From Kriegella aquimaris (GTDB lineage: Bacteria; Bacteroidota; Bacteroidia; Flavobacteriales; Flavobacteriaceae): a stretch of DNA of 64,000 nt. Each line of letters opens with the position of its first letter. Position 1 is the first letter of the stretch. Under the pieces are notes generated by a model, which was not told the DNA's origin, made no database searches, and saw nothing but the letters and a program-made list of their open reading frames with translations. Location of the stretch: contig NZ_FNGV01000015.1 in assembly GCF_900103215.1 (NCBI RefSeq), forward strand, positions 86,796 through 150,795. The letters run 5' to 3'. Below are positions 56,609-64,000 of the stretch, piece after piece. A program made the translations under genes and the position numbers.

Positions 56609-56630
56609 AAACTATCTAAAAGTTTATTGA
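56598..56630 (+). repeat. 33-bp perfect direct repeat, right copy
   Basis: Identical to 53271-53303; the copies start 3327 bp apart. It begins in the DUF819 remnant, includes its stop, and ends 23 bp before the DUF4369 start codon. Confidence 0.9.
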
Positions 56631-56653
56631 TATTTGCGCCACAAACAACAAAC

Positions 56654-57364
56654 ATGAAAAACCTATTCTTTTTTGGCTTACTTGCACTGCTTGTTTTTTC
56701 TTGCGGGGAAAATAGTACCGATAATACCATGAAGGTAGTCGGTAACGTGAAGGGCCTGAAAAAAGGAATGTTGTATTTGCAACATATTCCTGATTCAACA
56801 TTGGTGACCATTGATTCGCTTCAAATAGAGGGGGATGGAAACTTCTCATTTACTACGGAACTGGAGAGTCCTGAAATTTTCTATCTCTATCTTGATAAGA
56901 AAGACAACAACATGGTCAACGACCGAATTACATTTTTTGGCGAGCCTGGCAAAATTACCATAAATACTACATGGAATACTTTTGACACCAATGCTAAAAT
57001 TACGGGTTCAGAAACCAATAAAAAGTTGGAGGAATATCGGAAAGTAATGTCAGAAATCAATAAAAGAGATCTTTTGATGATGCAGCAGGCTTCAAATGCA
57101 GAAGAGCCCCTCGATTCATTACAACTGGACTCTTTACGGATTAAGAGCAACCGTAACATAAAAAGAGGGTATGCCTATGCCCTTAATTTTGCCCTGAATA
57201 ACAAAAATTCATACATCGCACCCTATATTGCACTTTTTGAAGTGGCCGACGCCAACCCCAAATATTTGGACTCGATCAGTAATTCATTGGCCCCTGAAGT
57301 TGCTGATTCAAAATATGGTCGAGCATTGAAAAAACATTTGGAAGAACTTAGAGCTGGTAACTAA
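56654..57364 (+). CDS. DUF4369-domain lipoprotein
   Basis: 236 residues from the ATG at 56654; signal peptide to LLVFSC (lipobox Cys17), so an upstream TTG at 56627 is rejected. The DUF4369 domain covers about residues 25-130 (MKVVGNVKGLKKGMLYLQHI, TIDSLQIEGDGNFSF, YLYLDKKDN, FFGEPGKITINT). In longer relatives this domain precedes a thioredoxin-like domain; here only a helical tail follows. Likely in the periplasm or outer membrane; function unknown. It is followed by a strong bidirectional terminator. Confidence 0.85.
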   Translation: MKNLFFFGLLALLVFSCGENSTDNTMKVVGNVKGLKKGMLYLQHIPDSTLVTIDSLQIEGDGNFSFTTELESPEIFYLYLDKKDNNMVNDRITFFGEPGKITINTTWNTFDTNAKITGSETNKKLEEYRKVMSEINKRDLLMMQQASNAEEPLDSLQLDSLRIKSNRNIKRGYAYALNFALNNKNSYIAPYIALFEVADANPKYLDSISNSLAPEVADSKYGRALKKHLEELRAGN

Positions 57365-57413
57365 TGCTGGTCACAACGCAAATCAGAATTTAAGTAGTAT
57401 CAAAATAGATAGC

Positions 57414-57444
57414 AAAAAAAATCCCGCTGCAGCGGGATTTTTTT
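57414..57444. terminator. Bidirectional intrinsic terminator
   Basis: An 18-bp perfect palindrome (57421-57438) flanked by seven As on the left and six further Ts on the right. It lies between the convergent DUF4369 gene and the small conserved gene, and can serve both strands. Confidence 0.92.
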
Positions 57445-57464
57445 ATAGTAAAGCTAATAAATAT

Positions 57465-57734
57465 TTAGCTTAATTTATTCACATCTTCAACTAAAGCAGT
57501 GGCTTCCTTTTCCAACGTTGCCCGAACTTCGTTCAAGTGTTTCTTTCTATTTTCAACATTCTTTTGATTGACCTTAACGATCAAAGCATCAAATGTTTCA
57601 ATTGCCTTATCAACAATCTTGACACCTTCTTTTGAATCTTGCTTGCCATTCGCTGCCTCAACAATATATACCGCCTCGATTATATCGCCCAATACATTAT
57701 TGATATCTTTTTTTAACGCTCTAATATTTGCCAT
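57465..57734 (-). CDS. Small conserved helical protein
   Basis: 89 residues, predicted almost wholly alpha-helical and without a signal peptide (MANIRALKKDINNVLGDIIE, then KAIETFDALIVKVNQKNVENRKKHLNEV). It looks like a short cytoplasmic coiled-coil protein of a type common in flavobacteria. I know no function for it. A TATTTTTG -7 box lies at 57751-57758, and a bidirectional terminator follows the gene. Confidence 0.8.
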   Translation of the reverse strand: MANIRALKKDINNVLGDIIEAVYIVEAANGKQDSKEGVKIVDKAIETFDALIVKVNQKNVENRKKHLNEVRATLEKEATALVEDVNKLS

Positions 57735-57842
57735 GAATTAATTTTTTTTGCAAAAATAGGCTTTTTGAGATCAATCACCACAGAAAAATTCACGTGTAAT
57801 CAAAGTCCTAAAATATTAAACCCATGATGATGTTAAAGAGAA

Positions 57843-58805
57843 TCAAATGGTTACCTCTAAAAGTTTGGCACCATTTGTTTTTAAAAGTACTTTTTTTGAA
57901 TCGGCAGACACCAAAACAGTCTCCCCCTTTTGAATGCTGGCCGAACCAAACTTGTTCTCAATAGTAGCCGAACCCCCAACGCACATATAAATAGTAAACG
58001 AATCACGATTTGAAATGTCTTGTTCCATGTTTTTTGTCAAATCGATATAATTGGTAGTAAAATACGGGCAAGCCACCATATCGTTCACAATATCTTTTTC
58101 TCTATCATAATCGACCTTAAAATCATCTTTCTTTTCGTAGTCAATGGCATCTAAAGCCTGTTCGGTATGCAATTCGCGGAGATTACCATTTTTATCGCGG
58201 CGATTAAAGTCAAATACTCTATAAGTTACATCAGAGGTCTGCTGGATCTCGGCAAGAAGCACTCCCGCCCCAATAGCATGAATTTTTCCGGTATTGATAA
58301 AGAACGTATCACCCTCTTTTACATTTTCATAGTTTAAAAGATCTAGAAGCGAATCATCTTCCAGACTTTTGGTATATTCTTGCTTTGATACATTTTTGTT
58401 GAAACCAACTATTAAACTGGCAGCTTCATCAGCATCCATTATATACCACATCTCTGTTTTACCAAAGGAATTATGCCGCTCTTTCGCCAGTTCATCATTT
58501 GGATGCAATTGAATAGAAAGATCTTGCTTGGCATCTATGAATTTTATGAGGATAGGAAACTCTTTTCCAAAGCGTTCTACAACACTTTTACCTAATACTG
58601 CCTCGCTATTTTTATCAATCAATTCCTGCAGTGAAGTTCCTGCCAAGTCTCCATTGGAAACAACGGATATATCACCAGGTACGGTCGATATTTCCCAACT
58701 CTCGCCTGTTATATCATTTGGAATATCTTTTCCTAGAACGTCTTTCAACTTGGTGCCGCCCCAAAGGCGTTCTTTTAAGATGGGATTGAATTTCAGTGGA
58801 TACAT
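57843..58805 (-). CDS. manA: Type I mannose-6-phosphate isomerase
   Basis: 320 residues, a compact bacterial phosphomannose isomerase interconverting fructose-6-phosphate and mannose-6-phosphate. Zinc ligands are visible in QLHPND (Gln, His), KTEMWYI (Glu) and GKIHAIGAGV (His). The N-terminus PLKFNPILKERLWGGTKL and the VYRVFDFNRRD-like stretch are typical. It may supply mannose for GDP-sugars. It lies 71 bp downstream of the QueD-like gene. Confidence 0.95.
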   Translation of the reverse strand: MYPLKFNPILKERLWGGTKLKDVLGKDIPNDITGESWEISTVPGDISVVSNGDLAGTSLQELIDKNSEAVLGKSVVERFGKEFPILIKFIDAKQDLSIQLHPNDELAKERHNSFGKTEMWYIMDADEAASLIVGFNKNVSKQEYTKSLEDDSLLDLLNYENVKEGDTFFINTGKIHAIGAGVLLAEIQQTSDVTYRVFDFNRRDKNGNLRELHTEQALDAIDYEKKDDFKVDYDREKDIVNDMVACPYFTTNYIDLTKNMEQDISNRDSFTIYMCVGGSATIENKFGSASIQKGETVLVSADSKKVLLKTNGAKLLEVTI

Positions 58806-58875
58806 AGGCTTAAAAAGGTTTTGGTTTATTAGGTATTATTTAAATAGTACATATTGTAGCATAACACTAATGATG

Positions 58876-59289
58876 TCATCCAGCATAGGTAACAAAATTT
58901 CTTGGGGTTTCATAGAGTACAACTTCCAACTCTTTGTTCGAAGCAATATGAGGGCGGAGCTTGTTCCAGATAACCACCGCAATATTTTCTGCTGTAGGAT
59001 TCACCTCTTTAAACTCTGGTACCTCGACATTGAGGTTTTTGTGATCTAGGGCATCCTCCACCTTATCCTTTATCAATTCTTTCAATATTTTCATATCCAT
59101 CACAAAACCGGTCTGTTCGTCTATCTCTCCCGAGACACTGACAATAAGTTCATAATTGTGACCGTGAAAATTCGGATTGCTACATTTTCCAAAAACCTCG
59201 GCATTTTTTGCATTGTCCCATTCAGGACTGTACAATCGATGTGCGGCATTAAAATGTGCCTTTCTACTAACCTTTACTTTCATACCCAT
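58876..59289 (-). CDS. 6-pyruvoyltetrahydropterin synthase / QueD family
   Basis: 137 residues from the ATG at 59289, which overlaps the idi stop as TGATG; an ATG at 59283 is also possible. Zinc ligands are His in NAAHRL and the two His in FHGHNYE; the catalytic Cys is in GKCSNPN, and DHKNLN and ETP motifs follow. Family members make 6-carboxytetrahydropterin (queuosine pathway) or 6-pyruvoyltetrahydropterin; QueD-type is more likely in bacteria. It is translationally coupled to idi. Confidence 0.9.
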   Translation of the reverse strand: MGMKVKVSRKAHFNAAHRLYSPEWDNAKNAEVFGKCSNPNFHGHNYELIVSVSGEIDEQTGFVMDMKILKELIKDKVEDALDHKNLNVEVPEFKEVNPTAENIAVVIWNKLRPHIASNKELEVVLYETPRNFVTYAG

Positions 59290-59816
59290 CAAGAATTCGA
59301 TTTAGAAATATGATCATAGAATTTCTCAAAAATAATTTTGAACCAAGCTGTATATTGCTGAGGGTCTGTTGCAATGCTTTTCTTGATTTCTTCAGGTTTC
59401 ATCCATTTCCAATCAGCTACTTCATCAGGATTGATTTTCGGATTGCCATCGAAGCTCCCCATCATAACATGATCCAACTCGTGCTCGGTCAAGCCATTAT
59501 CAAATGGAGCTTTGTAGATAAACGAAAAAAGCTCTTTCAATTCAACTGAAAAACCCATTTCTTCTATCAATCTTCTTTTGCCCGCTTCAAGGTTGCTCTC
59601 TCCCTCCCTTTGATGGCTGCAACAGGTATTCGTCCACAATAATGGGGAATGATATTTACCCGTAGCACGCTGCTGTAACATTGTTTCTCCTTTTTCGTTC
59701 ATAATGAAGACAGAGAATGCCCTATGCAGTAATGCTTTTTCATGCGCTTCCATTTTTGGCATGGTTCCGATTTGCTGGTCTTGTTCATTGACCAAAATCA
59801 CTTGTTCCTCTTCCAT
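59289..59816 (-). CDS. idi: Isopentenyl-diphosphate delta-isomerase, type I
   Basis: 175 residues from the ATG at 59816 (MEEEQVILVNEQDQ). Nudix-fold isomerase interconverting IPP and DMAPP. The active-site Cys lies in WTNTCCSH, the Nudix-like region is AGKRRLIEEMGF, and the catalytic Glu is in DEVADWKWM. It feeds isoprenoid synthesis (quinones, carotenoids). It is coupled with the QueD-like gene and probably co-transcribed with manA. Confidence 0.95.
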   Translation of the reverse strand: MEEEQVILVNEQDQQIGTMPKMEAHEKALLHRAFSVFIMNEKGETMLQQRATGKYHSPLLWTNTCCSHQREGESNLEAGKRRLIEEMGFSVELKELFSFIYKAPFDNGLTEHELDHVMMGSFDGNPKINPDEVADWKWMKPEEIKKSIATDPQQYTAWFKIIFEKFYDHISKSNS

Positions 59817-59915
59817 AGCGTAAAAATAAGACCTTTGCCCAATTTTACGGGTTAAGTCTATCATAAAAATAAGAAAAGAAGTAGCGTAATGGGTATTATT
59901 TGCGCAATGCGGTTG

Positions 59916-60869
59916 CTAGAAGAACCTTGGCGATTTTAGATTACCCTTGGTGCTGATAAAATCGTATCTGAGAACGACTTCGAAAGACCCATCATTGAAA
60001 GCGGCATTGCCCAATTCGGTAACTTCCCTGTCATAGGCAATGCCGATAAGAAATTTATTGGATATCTGAAAACCGGCCAATCCACTAAAGGCGGCATCCC
60101 ATCGGTATGCACCCCCTAAAATGAACTTCTCGCTAAACATAAAGTTTACAGACATATCCATTTGCAGTGGAGCGCCACTTACTACCTTGGTCAACACGGC
60201 AGGCTTAAACTTTAAAGATGAATTGAGGTCCCAAACATAACCTGTAATAAAATAGAAATTCATTTGTTCTTTGGCGGTAGAAAGGGAAGCTTCGTCAAAA
60301 TGGGAAGTTTCAAGAAACCTGGGCACCGATAGCCCTGCATAGAACTTTTGGGTGTGGTAATAGATTCCTGCTCCAATATTTGGAGAAAGCCTATTGTCGA
60401 TGTCTTGTTGTAATATCTGATCCTGGGTATATTGATTTAGCTCTGAAAACCGTATGTCCAATAGGTTTGCACTCGCTTTTAATCCAAAACTCAACCTACC
60501 CTCGGTCGAAGTATAAATTGTATATGAGAAATCAATATCGAAATTGGTCTCTGATGTCGGACCAATTTTGTCGTTGACAATCGACAGCCCCAAGCCAACA
60601 CCTCTATATCCTATTGGGGAATGCACATTGAAAGTCTGGGTCTGTGGTGCGCCTTCAAGACCTATCCATTGTGATCGATGTAATGCTGCAACGCTGATCT
60701 GCCCACGAGAACCCGCATAAGCAGGGTTTACACTTACTGTGTTGTACATGTATTGCGTATACTGAGCATCTTGCTGTGCGGACACCACACTTATCAGAAA
60801 AAAGCAGAACAGGCCAAATAATAATTTGATTTTCTTAATCGCCCTATTTTTTTGTTCAAACTTTATCAT
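59916..60869 (-). CDS. PorP/SprF family type IX secretion membrane protein
   Basis: A 317-residue outer-membrane beta-barrel with a signal peptide. The start of the mature protein, QQDAQYTQYMYNTVSVNPAYAGSRG, is the hallmark of PorP/SprF. SprF-type proteins are needed to export or attach T9SS clients with type B C-terminal domains. It lies 4 bp after such a client gene, so the two are surely a functional pair. Confidence 0.95.
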   Translation of the reverse strand: MIKFEQKNRAIKKIKLLFGLFCFFLISVVSAQQDAQYTQYMYNTVSVNPAYAGSRGQISVAALHRSQWIGLEGAPQTQTFNVHSPIGYRGVGLGLSIVNDKIGPTSETNFDIDFSYTIYTSTEGRLSFGLKASANLLDIRFSELNQYTQDQILQQDIDNRLSPNIGAGIYYHTQKFYAGLSVPRFLETSHFDEASLSTAKEQMNFYFITGYVWDLNSSLKFKPAVLTKVVSGAPLQMDMSVNFMFSEKFILGGAYRWDAAFSGLAGFQISNKFLIGIAYDREVTELGNAAFNDGSFEVVLRYDFISTKGNLKSPRFF

Positions 60870-60873
60870 GCTG

Positions 60874-62892
60874 CTATCTGTTTATATATATGTATCCCGT
60901 TTTCGTTTTCATAGTACCAGTTCCATCTTCATAATCCAAGATATAGAAATAAGTACCTACGGGTAATTTGTTGTCCACATTGACGGTGACCCTTCCTTTA
61001 GAGCTGCCATCGAAATAGTTATTATTGTTATCGTATGCACTCGTAGCAAATACCAATACACCCCATCTATTATATATTTTCAACGTATTGTTCGGGAAAT
61101 TCTCAATACTATTTATTCGCAATGTATCATGGGAACCATCTCCATTGGGCGTGACAATATTGAAAACCTCTAAATCTTCGTCTGAAATGTTGGGTTCCAA
61201 ATAATCAGGAGTTCCATCACTATCCGTATCATCGTTCAGAAAATTACCATCTTTATCAGCATCTTCATTGGCCGTATCGGTTCCATCGCCGTCATCATCG
61301 ATATCACGATAATCAACTTCGCCATCACCGTCAGTATCGGGCAAGTCGTTTCTTGGATCATCAATTTCATCGTTTACATCATCATCAATGATTGTAGACC
61401 CTTCGTATCCATCGTCTAAACCATCATTATCTTTATCTGATCCAATATAGGTCACTTCAGGGATGCCATTATGATCGTAATCATGACCTTCAATGTTATC
61501 GAGAACTTTATCGTCATCACTGTCTTCATCTAAATAATCGGGCAAATTATCTCCATCTGTATCTATGGGGAAAATACCAATGAAACTATTTCCCTCGTAC
61601 GCATCATCAAGCCCATCTCCATTGCTATCGATTCCACTAGGCGGAATATAATTTACTGTTGATTGAGCCTCAACATTATCAGGAATTCCATCATTATCGG
61701 AATCAATGTCTAAATAATCTGGGAATCCGTCTCCATCGGAATCTGTTGGATTGGTTGATGGGTCACCATCATTGTCAAGGTTTAAATCTTCAAAACTATC
61801 AACGATGCCATCAAAGTCACTATCAATAATTCCTGTCGGATTGACCACTACATTTACTATGGCAGTGCTACAATTTCCGAGAGTGTCGCAAAGCGTATAG
61901 GTAAAAGAATCGGCTCCCAAATAATCTGTATTCGGCGTGTAGATAATGGTATCGTTCGTGATATCACTTGGTGTTCCGTTGTCATTAATGACTATCGTTC
62001 CGTTAGAAGGATTAGTTGTTGTCAATGTATCATCGGAAGAAAAATCATTATCATTAGACAAGATGTCAATTTCGACTGGAATATTTTCGGTAGTTGAAAT
62101 AAAATCTTCGACCCCGTCTACAATTGGAAGTATTGTCACGCTGACCGTAGCCGTACTACAATCACCAAACGTATTGCAGATGGTATAATCGAAAGAATCA
62201 AATCCATTATAATCGGGGTTCGGAATATAGGTTACCACATCGTCGTTGGGATCGTTCGGTGTGCCATTGTTATCAATATCTACCGTACCATTCGTAGGTG
62301 CTCCAGAAATGGTCAGCTTTCCGGTTGCAGGCATATCGGAATCATTGCCGTAAATATCGACCACAACCGACATATCTTCGTCGGTCGTAACAATATCATC
62401 GACCAAAGTGGCCGCTTCGTACATACAGACTACGGTGAAATTAGGCAAATTAAAATCACAACCTGCTTTTGTCACCGTTGCAGTATACTTGACTACACTT
62501 TCTGTAGCGCTTACAACAGGTCTTGTCTGATCGCCACTAAGGACCGGATTCCAATTAACAGTTGCTCCAGTAGATATATCGACGTTCGCGGTTATATCCA
62601 AAGTGACCTGATTAAAAGGAGAATTACAATTAGTCAATATAAAATACCCTGTTGCATTCGACCCGCATAAAGTACCATCATAGGTAGCAAAATAGACTCC
62701 TCTTTGAGTTGCTTCATAAAATGAATCGGTGCCCAAAACTGTACTTGTATCCGATGCCTCAAACCACCTGTAATTTGATTCACCGCCACCATCGGGAGCC
62801 TGCAACAAAAATTGTGCATTAGCTACGACAACTCCCATCATTAAGAAAACGAGGCTGACAATTAATCTTTTATATGTCTGAATAAATTTCAA
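60874..62892 (-). CDS. Secreted multi-domain protein with T9SS type B C-terminal domain
   Basis: 672 residues. Signal peptide; an N-terminal part with conserved Cys (TLCGSNATGYFILTNC); two tandem cadherin/VCBS-like Ig repeats of about 95 residues (DYNGFDSFDYTICNTFGDCST / DYLGADSFTYTLCDTLGNCST); a thrombospondin type 3-like Ca2+-binding region rich in DSDGDGFPDYLD motifs; and a C-terminal gliding-motility-type (type B) domain starting VTPNGDGSHDTLRI with IYNRWGVLVF and GTYFYIL. It is probably exported by T9SS and attached to the surface. It sits between an adhesin gene and PorP/SprF in one operon. Confidence 0.93.
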   Translation of the reverse strand: MKFIQTYKRLIVSLVFLMMGVVVANAQFLLQAPDGGGESNYRWFEASDTSTVLGTDSFYEATQRGVYFATYDGTLCGSNATGYFILTNCNSPFNQVTLDITANVDISTGATVNWNPVLSGDQTRPVVSATESVVKYTATVTKAGCDFNLPNFTVVCMYEAATLVDDIVTTDEDMSVVVDIYGNDSDMPATGKLTISGAPTNGTVDIDNNGTPNDPNDDVVTYIPNPDYNGFDSFDYTICNTFGDCSTATVSVTILPIVDGVEDFISTTENIPVEIDILSNDNDFSSDDTLTTTNPSNGTIVINDNGTPSDITNDTIIYTPNTDYLGADSFTYTLCDTLGNCSTAIVNVVVNPTGIIDSDFDGIVDSFEDLNLDNDGDPSTNPTDSDGDGFPDYLDIDSDNDGIPDNVEAQSTVNYIPPSGIDSNGDGLDDAYEGNSFIGIFPIDTDGDNLPDYLDEDSDDDKVLDNIEGHDYDHNGIPEVTYIGSDKDNDGLDDGYEGSTIIDDDVNDEIDDPRNDLPDTDGDGEVDYRDIDDDGDGTDTANEDADKDGNFLNDDTDSDGTPDYLEPNISDEDLEVFNIVTPNGDGSHDTLRINSIENFPNNTLKIYNRWGVLVFATSAYDNNNNYFDGSSKGRVTVNVDNKLPVGTYFYILDYEDGTGTMKTKTGYIYINR

Positions 62893-62912
62893 ATCGATTT
62901 GGGCCGTTTCTG

Positions 62913-64000
62913 TTATTTCACTACAAAGACTACATTAATCAAAGAGTTATAATCTGCTGGAGTTCCTACTACATCATACTGCATAACACCATCAGCACTA
63001 ATACTATCGATATTCAGAACTGCCGGATCTACATAGGTAACATAATAATAAAGTTCTGTTTTGGTATAGGTAGGTATAGCCGAAGGGGCACCCGCACTTG
63101 CCATGGTAGGGCTGCCAAATTGGTCTATATATTCTTGATATAAATCAATGGTAACATTATTGACAACTGTGGAAGCATCGACGGCTATCGAAGGCGGATA
63201 AAATATACGCGCGGCTTTCGAAGTAATCGGGGCAATATCCTGTATTACATCTTCTACCGTAGCCTCAGTATTGCCATCTCCGTCTACGTCTACGGGGGTA
63301 TCTGAATTCACTTCAGAGGCTACTTGGTTGTCTGTATTGTCCAAATATGGACTTAAATCTACCTGATTCGTCGGAGTTGCCGGATTTGTTAAAGTAAGAA
63401 TATCACTAGACAGGTCAAGATCCGTAAGTTCATTGGTTGCACTGTTATCATTATTCGCAGGAAAGTTTACTGACAAATCATAATTGTTGCTTGTATTGGT
63501 CAGGGTAACAGATCCGTCCGCGGAATCAAGTGTCTGAATTTCGTTACCAGAGTCGTTATCATTATCTGCAATGGAAACCGAACCTCCACCATTGGTCAAA
63601 GTTACATTGGTACCTGTTCTTCCAAGGACTTGAATTTCATTTGATGGATTAGAATCCGCATCGTTAACCAATGTACCCAGGTCCACCGTCACCGGGTCGC
63701 CGTTCTGTATCGATATCTCAAGGCTGTTCCCCGTCAGCACCGCGCCGGTAAGGTCCTGCTCGTCCGTGTTGATGAAGCCCGTCAGGTCCACCGTCGTGTC
63801 CGCGCCCGTACCGTTGGCAAACGTGATCGTGTTGCCCGAAAGGCTGATCTGCTGCTCGTCCGTATTGATATAGCCGCCAAGGTCGATGTCCGTCGCGCCC
63901 GCGTTGTTCGTGATCGTCAATATATCGCCCGTCAGGCTCAGGTCCTGTATCTCGTTGGTAATGTCGAAATCCGCATCGTTAACCAAGGTACCCAGGTCCA
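62913..64000 (-). CDS. Repetitive adhesin-like secreted protein, 5' part outside window
   Basis: The frame is open to the right edge, so the start is missing; the TTG at 63986 is internal. The visible 362 residues consist of repeats of about 20-35 residues with the patterns NEIQ-L-, LTLTN-G-, DLG-LVNDAD and YINTDEQ, followed by a C-terminal domain of about 130 residues (TSKAARIFYPPSIAVDAS to NVVFVVK). No T9SS sorting domain is evident. It is the first visible gene of an operon with the type B protein (20-bp gap) and PorP/SprF. It resembles large flavobacterial surface repeat proteins. Confidence 0.8.
   Translation of the reverse strand, partial: DLGTLVNDADFDITNEIQDLSLTGDILTITNNAGATDIDLGGYINTDEQQISLSGNTITFANGTGADTTVDLTGFINTDEQDLTGAVLTGNSLEISIQNGDPVTVDLGTLVNDADSNPSNEIQVLGRTGTNVTLTNGGGSVSIADNDNDSGNEIQTLDSADGSVTLTNTSNNYDLSVNFPANNDNSATNELTDLDLSSDILTLTNPATPTNQVDLSPYLDNTDNQVASEVNSDTPVDVDGDGNTEATVEDVIQDIAPITSKAARIFYPPSIAVDASTVVNNVTIDLYQEYIDQFGSPTMASAGAPSAIPTYTKTELYYYVTYVDPAVLNIDSISADGVMQYDVVGTPADYNSLINVVFVVK
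63656..64000 (-). repeat. GC-rich 315-bp-period repeat in the adhesin gene
   Basis: The 30 bp at 63971-64000 repeat those at 63656-63685 with one mismatch, giving a 315-bp (105-codon) period that continues beyond the window. The unit is about 60-65 percent GC in the parts I counted (39 of 60 at 63721-63780), against about 38 percent in the 3' part of the same gene. Confidence 0.75.

Noticed and set aside
53271..56630. Insertion sequence or transposon flanked by the 33-bp repeats
   Set aside because: No transposase or terminal inverted repeats were seen, and a 33-bp target duplication with homologous gene ends on both sides is better explained by recombination.
58528..59049. 173-codon plus-strand ORF across manA and the QueD-like gene
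   Set aside because: Antisense to two well-identified genes, with no recognisable domain.
63656..64000. Possible CRISPR array because of direct repeats
   Set aside because: The repeats are in frame within an open reading frame with a 315-bp period; no spacers and no cas genes.

Overview
The window looks like chromosomal DNA of a marine Flavobacteriaceae member (Bacteroidota). Supporting signs are a SusC/SusD pair, PorP/SprF beside a protein with a type IX secretion (T9SS) type B C-terminal domain, DUF4295 after L28 and L33, many Bacteroidota-style lipoproteins, and repeated TAnnTTTG -7 boxes upstream of genes. The genus is not certain; a Maribacter/Zobellia-like lineage is only a guess. No rRNA, tRNA, CRISPR array, transposase or integrase gene was seen.

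Layout. 1-5.5 kb: 5'-truncated M14 peptidase, a SMP-30 lactonase/GntP transporter pair (sugar acids), and a collagen-like lipoprotein. 5.6-19.6 kb: a mostly minus-strand housekeeping block (rimO, ftsY, DUF4295, rpmG, rpmB, cinA, Hpt, FAH-family hydrolase, BNR_4 protein, DEDDh exonuclease, outer-membrane protein, 2-oxoacid dehydrogenase E2, recR). It is interrupted between ftsY and rimO by a serine hydrolase and two membrane proteins of unknown function. 19.8-30 kb: SusD/SusC, a divergent solute symporter, a CoA-binding protein, a KAS III, and a TetR/ABC1-kinase operon. 30-40 kb: htpG, then a TamB and TamA/BamA-like pair for outer-membrane biogenesis. 40-48.7 kb: a symporter plus inositol oxygenase (inositol uptake and oxidation), an ECF sigma/anti-sigma pair, MOSC, DoxX-like, a secreted protein divergent from an AraC regulator, AlkB-like and S1/P1 nuclease. 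48.8-57.4 kb: penicillin-binding protein 1A, Cof-type HAD phosphatase, DUF819 transporter, a CheB-CheR-PAS protein and a DUF4369 lipoprotein. 57.4-64 kb: a small conserved protein, phosphomannose isomerase, QueD-like and idi, then a T9SS operon of a repeat adhesin (running off the right edge), a type B-sorted protein and PorP/SprF.

The most striking structure is at 53.2-56.7 kb. The CheB-CheR-PAS gene lies between two copies of one gene junction (DUF819 3' end plus DUF4369 5' end). A 33-bp perfect direct repeat sits at the centre of each copy, with diverged, broken gene ends facing inward. This is the pattern expected from single-crossover integration of a circular molecule carrying a diverged version of the junction. 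Other points of interest are a helically phased tandem repeat upstream of gntP, a long inverted repeat in the AraC/secreted-protein divergent region, a GC-rich 315-bp-period repeat in the terminal adhesin, and ulvan-lyase-like active-site spacing in the BNR_4 protein.
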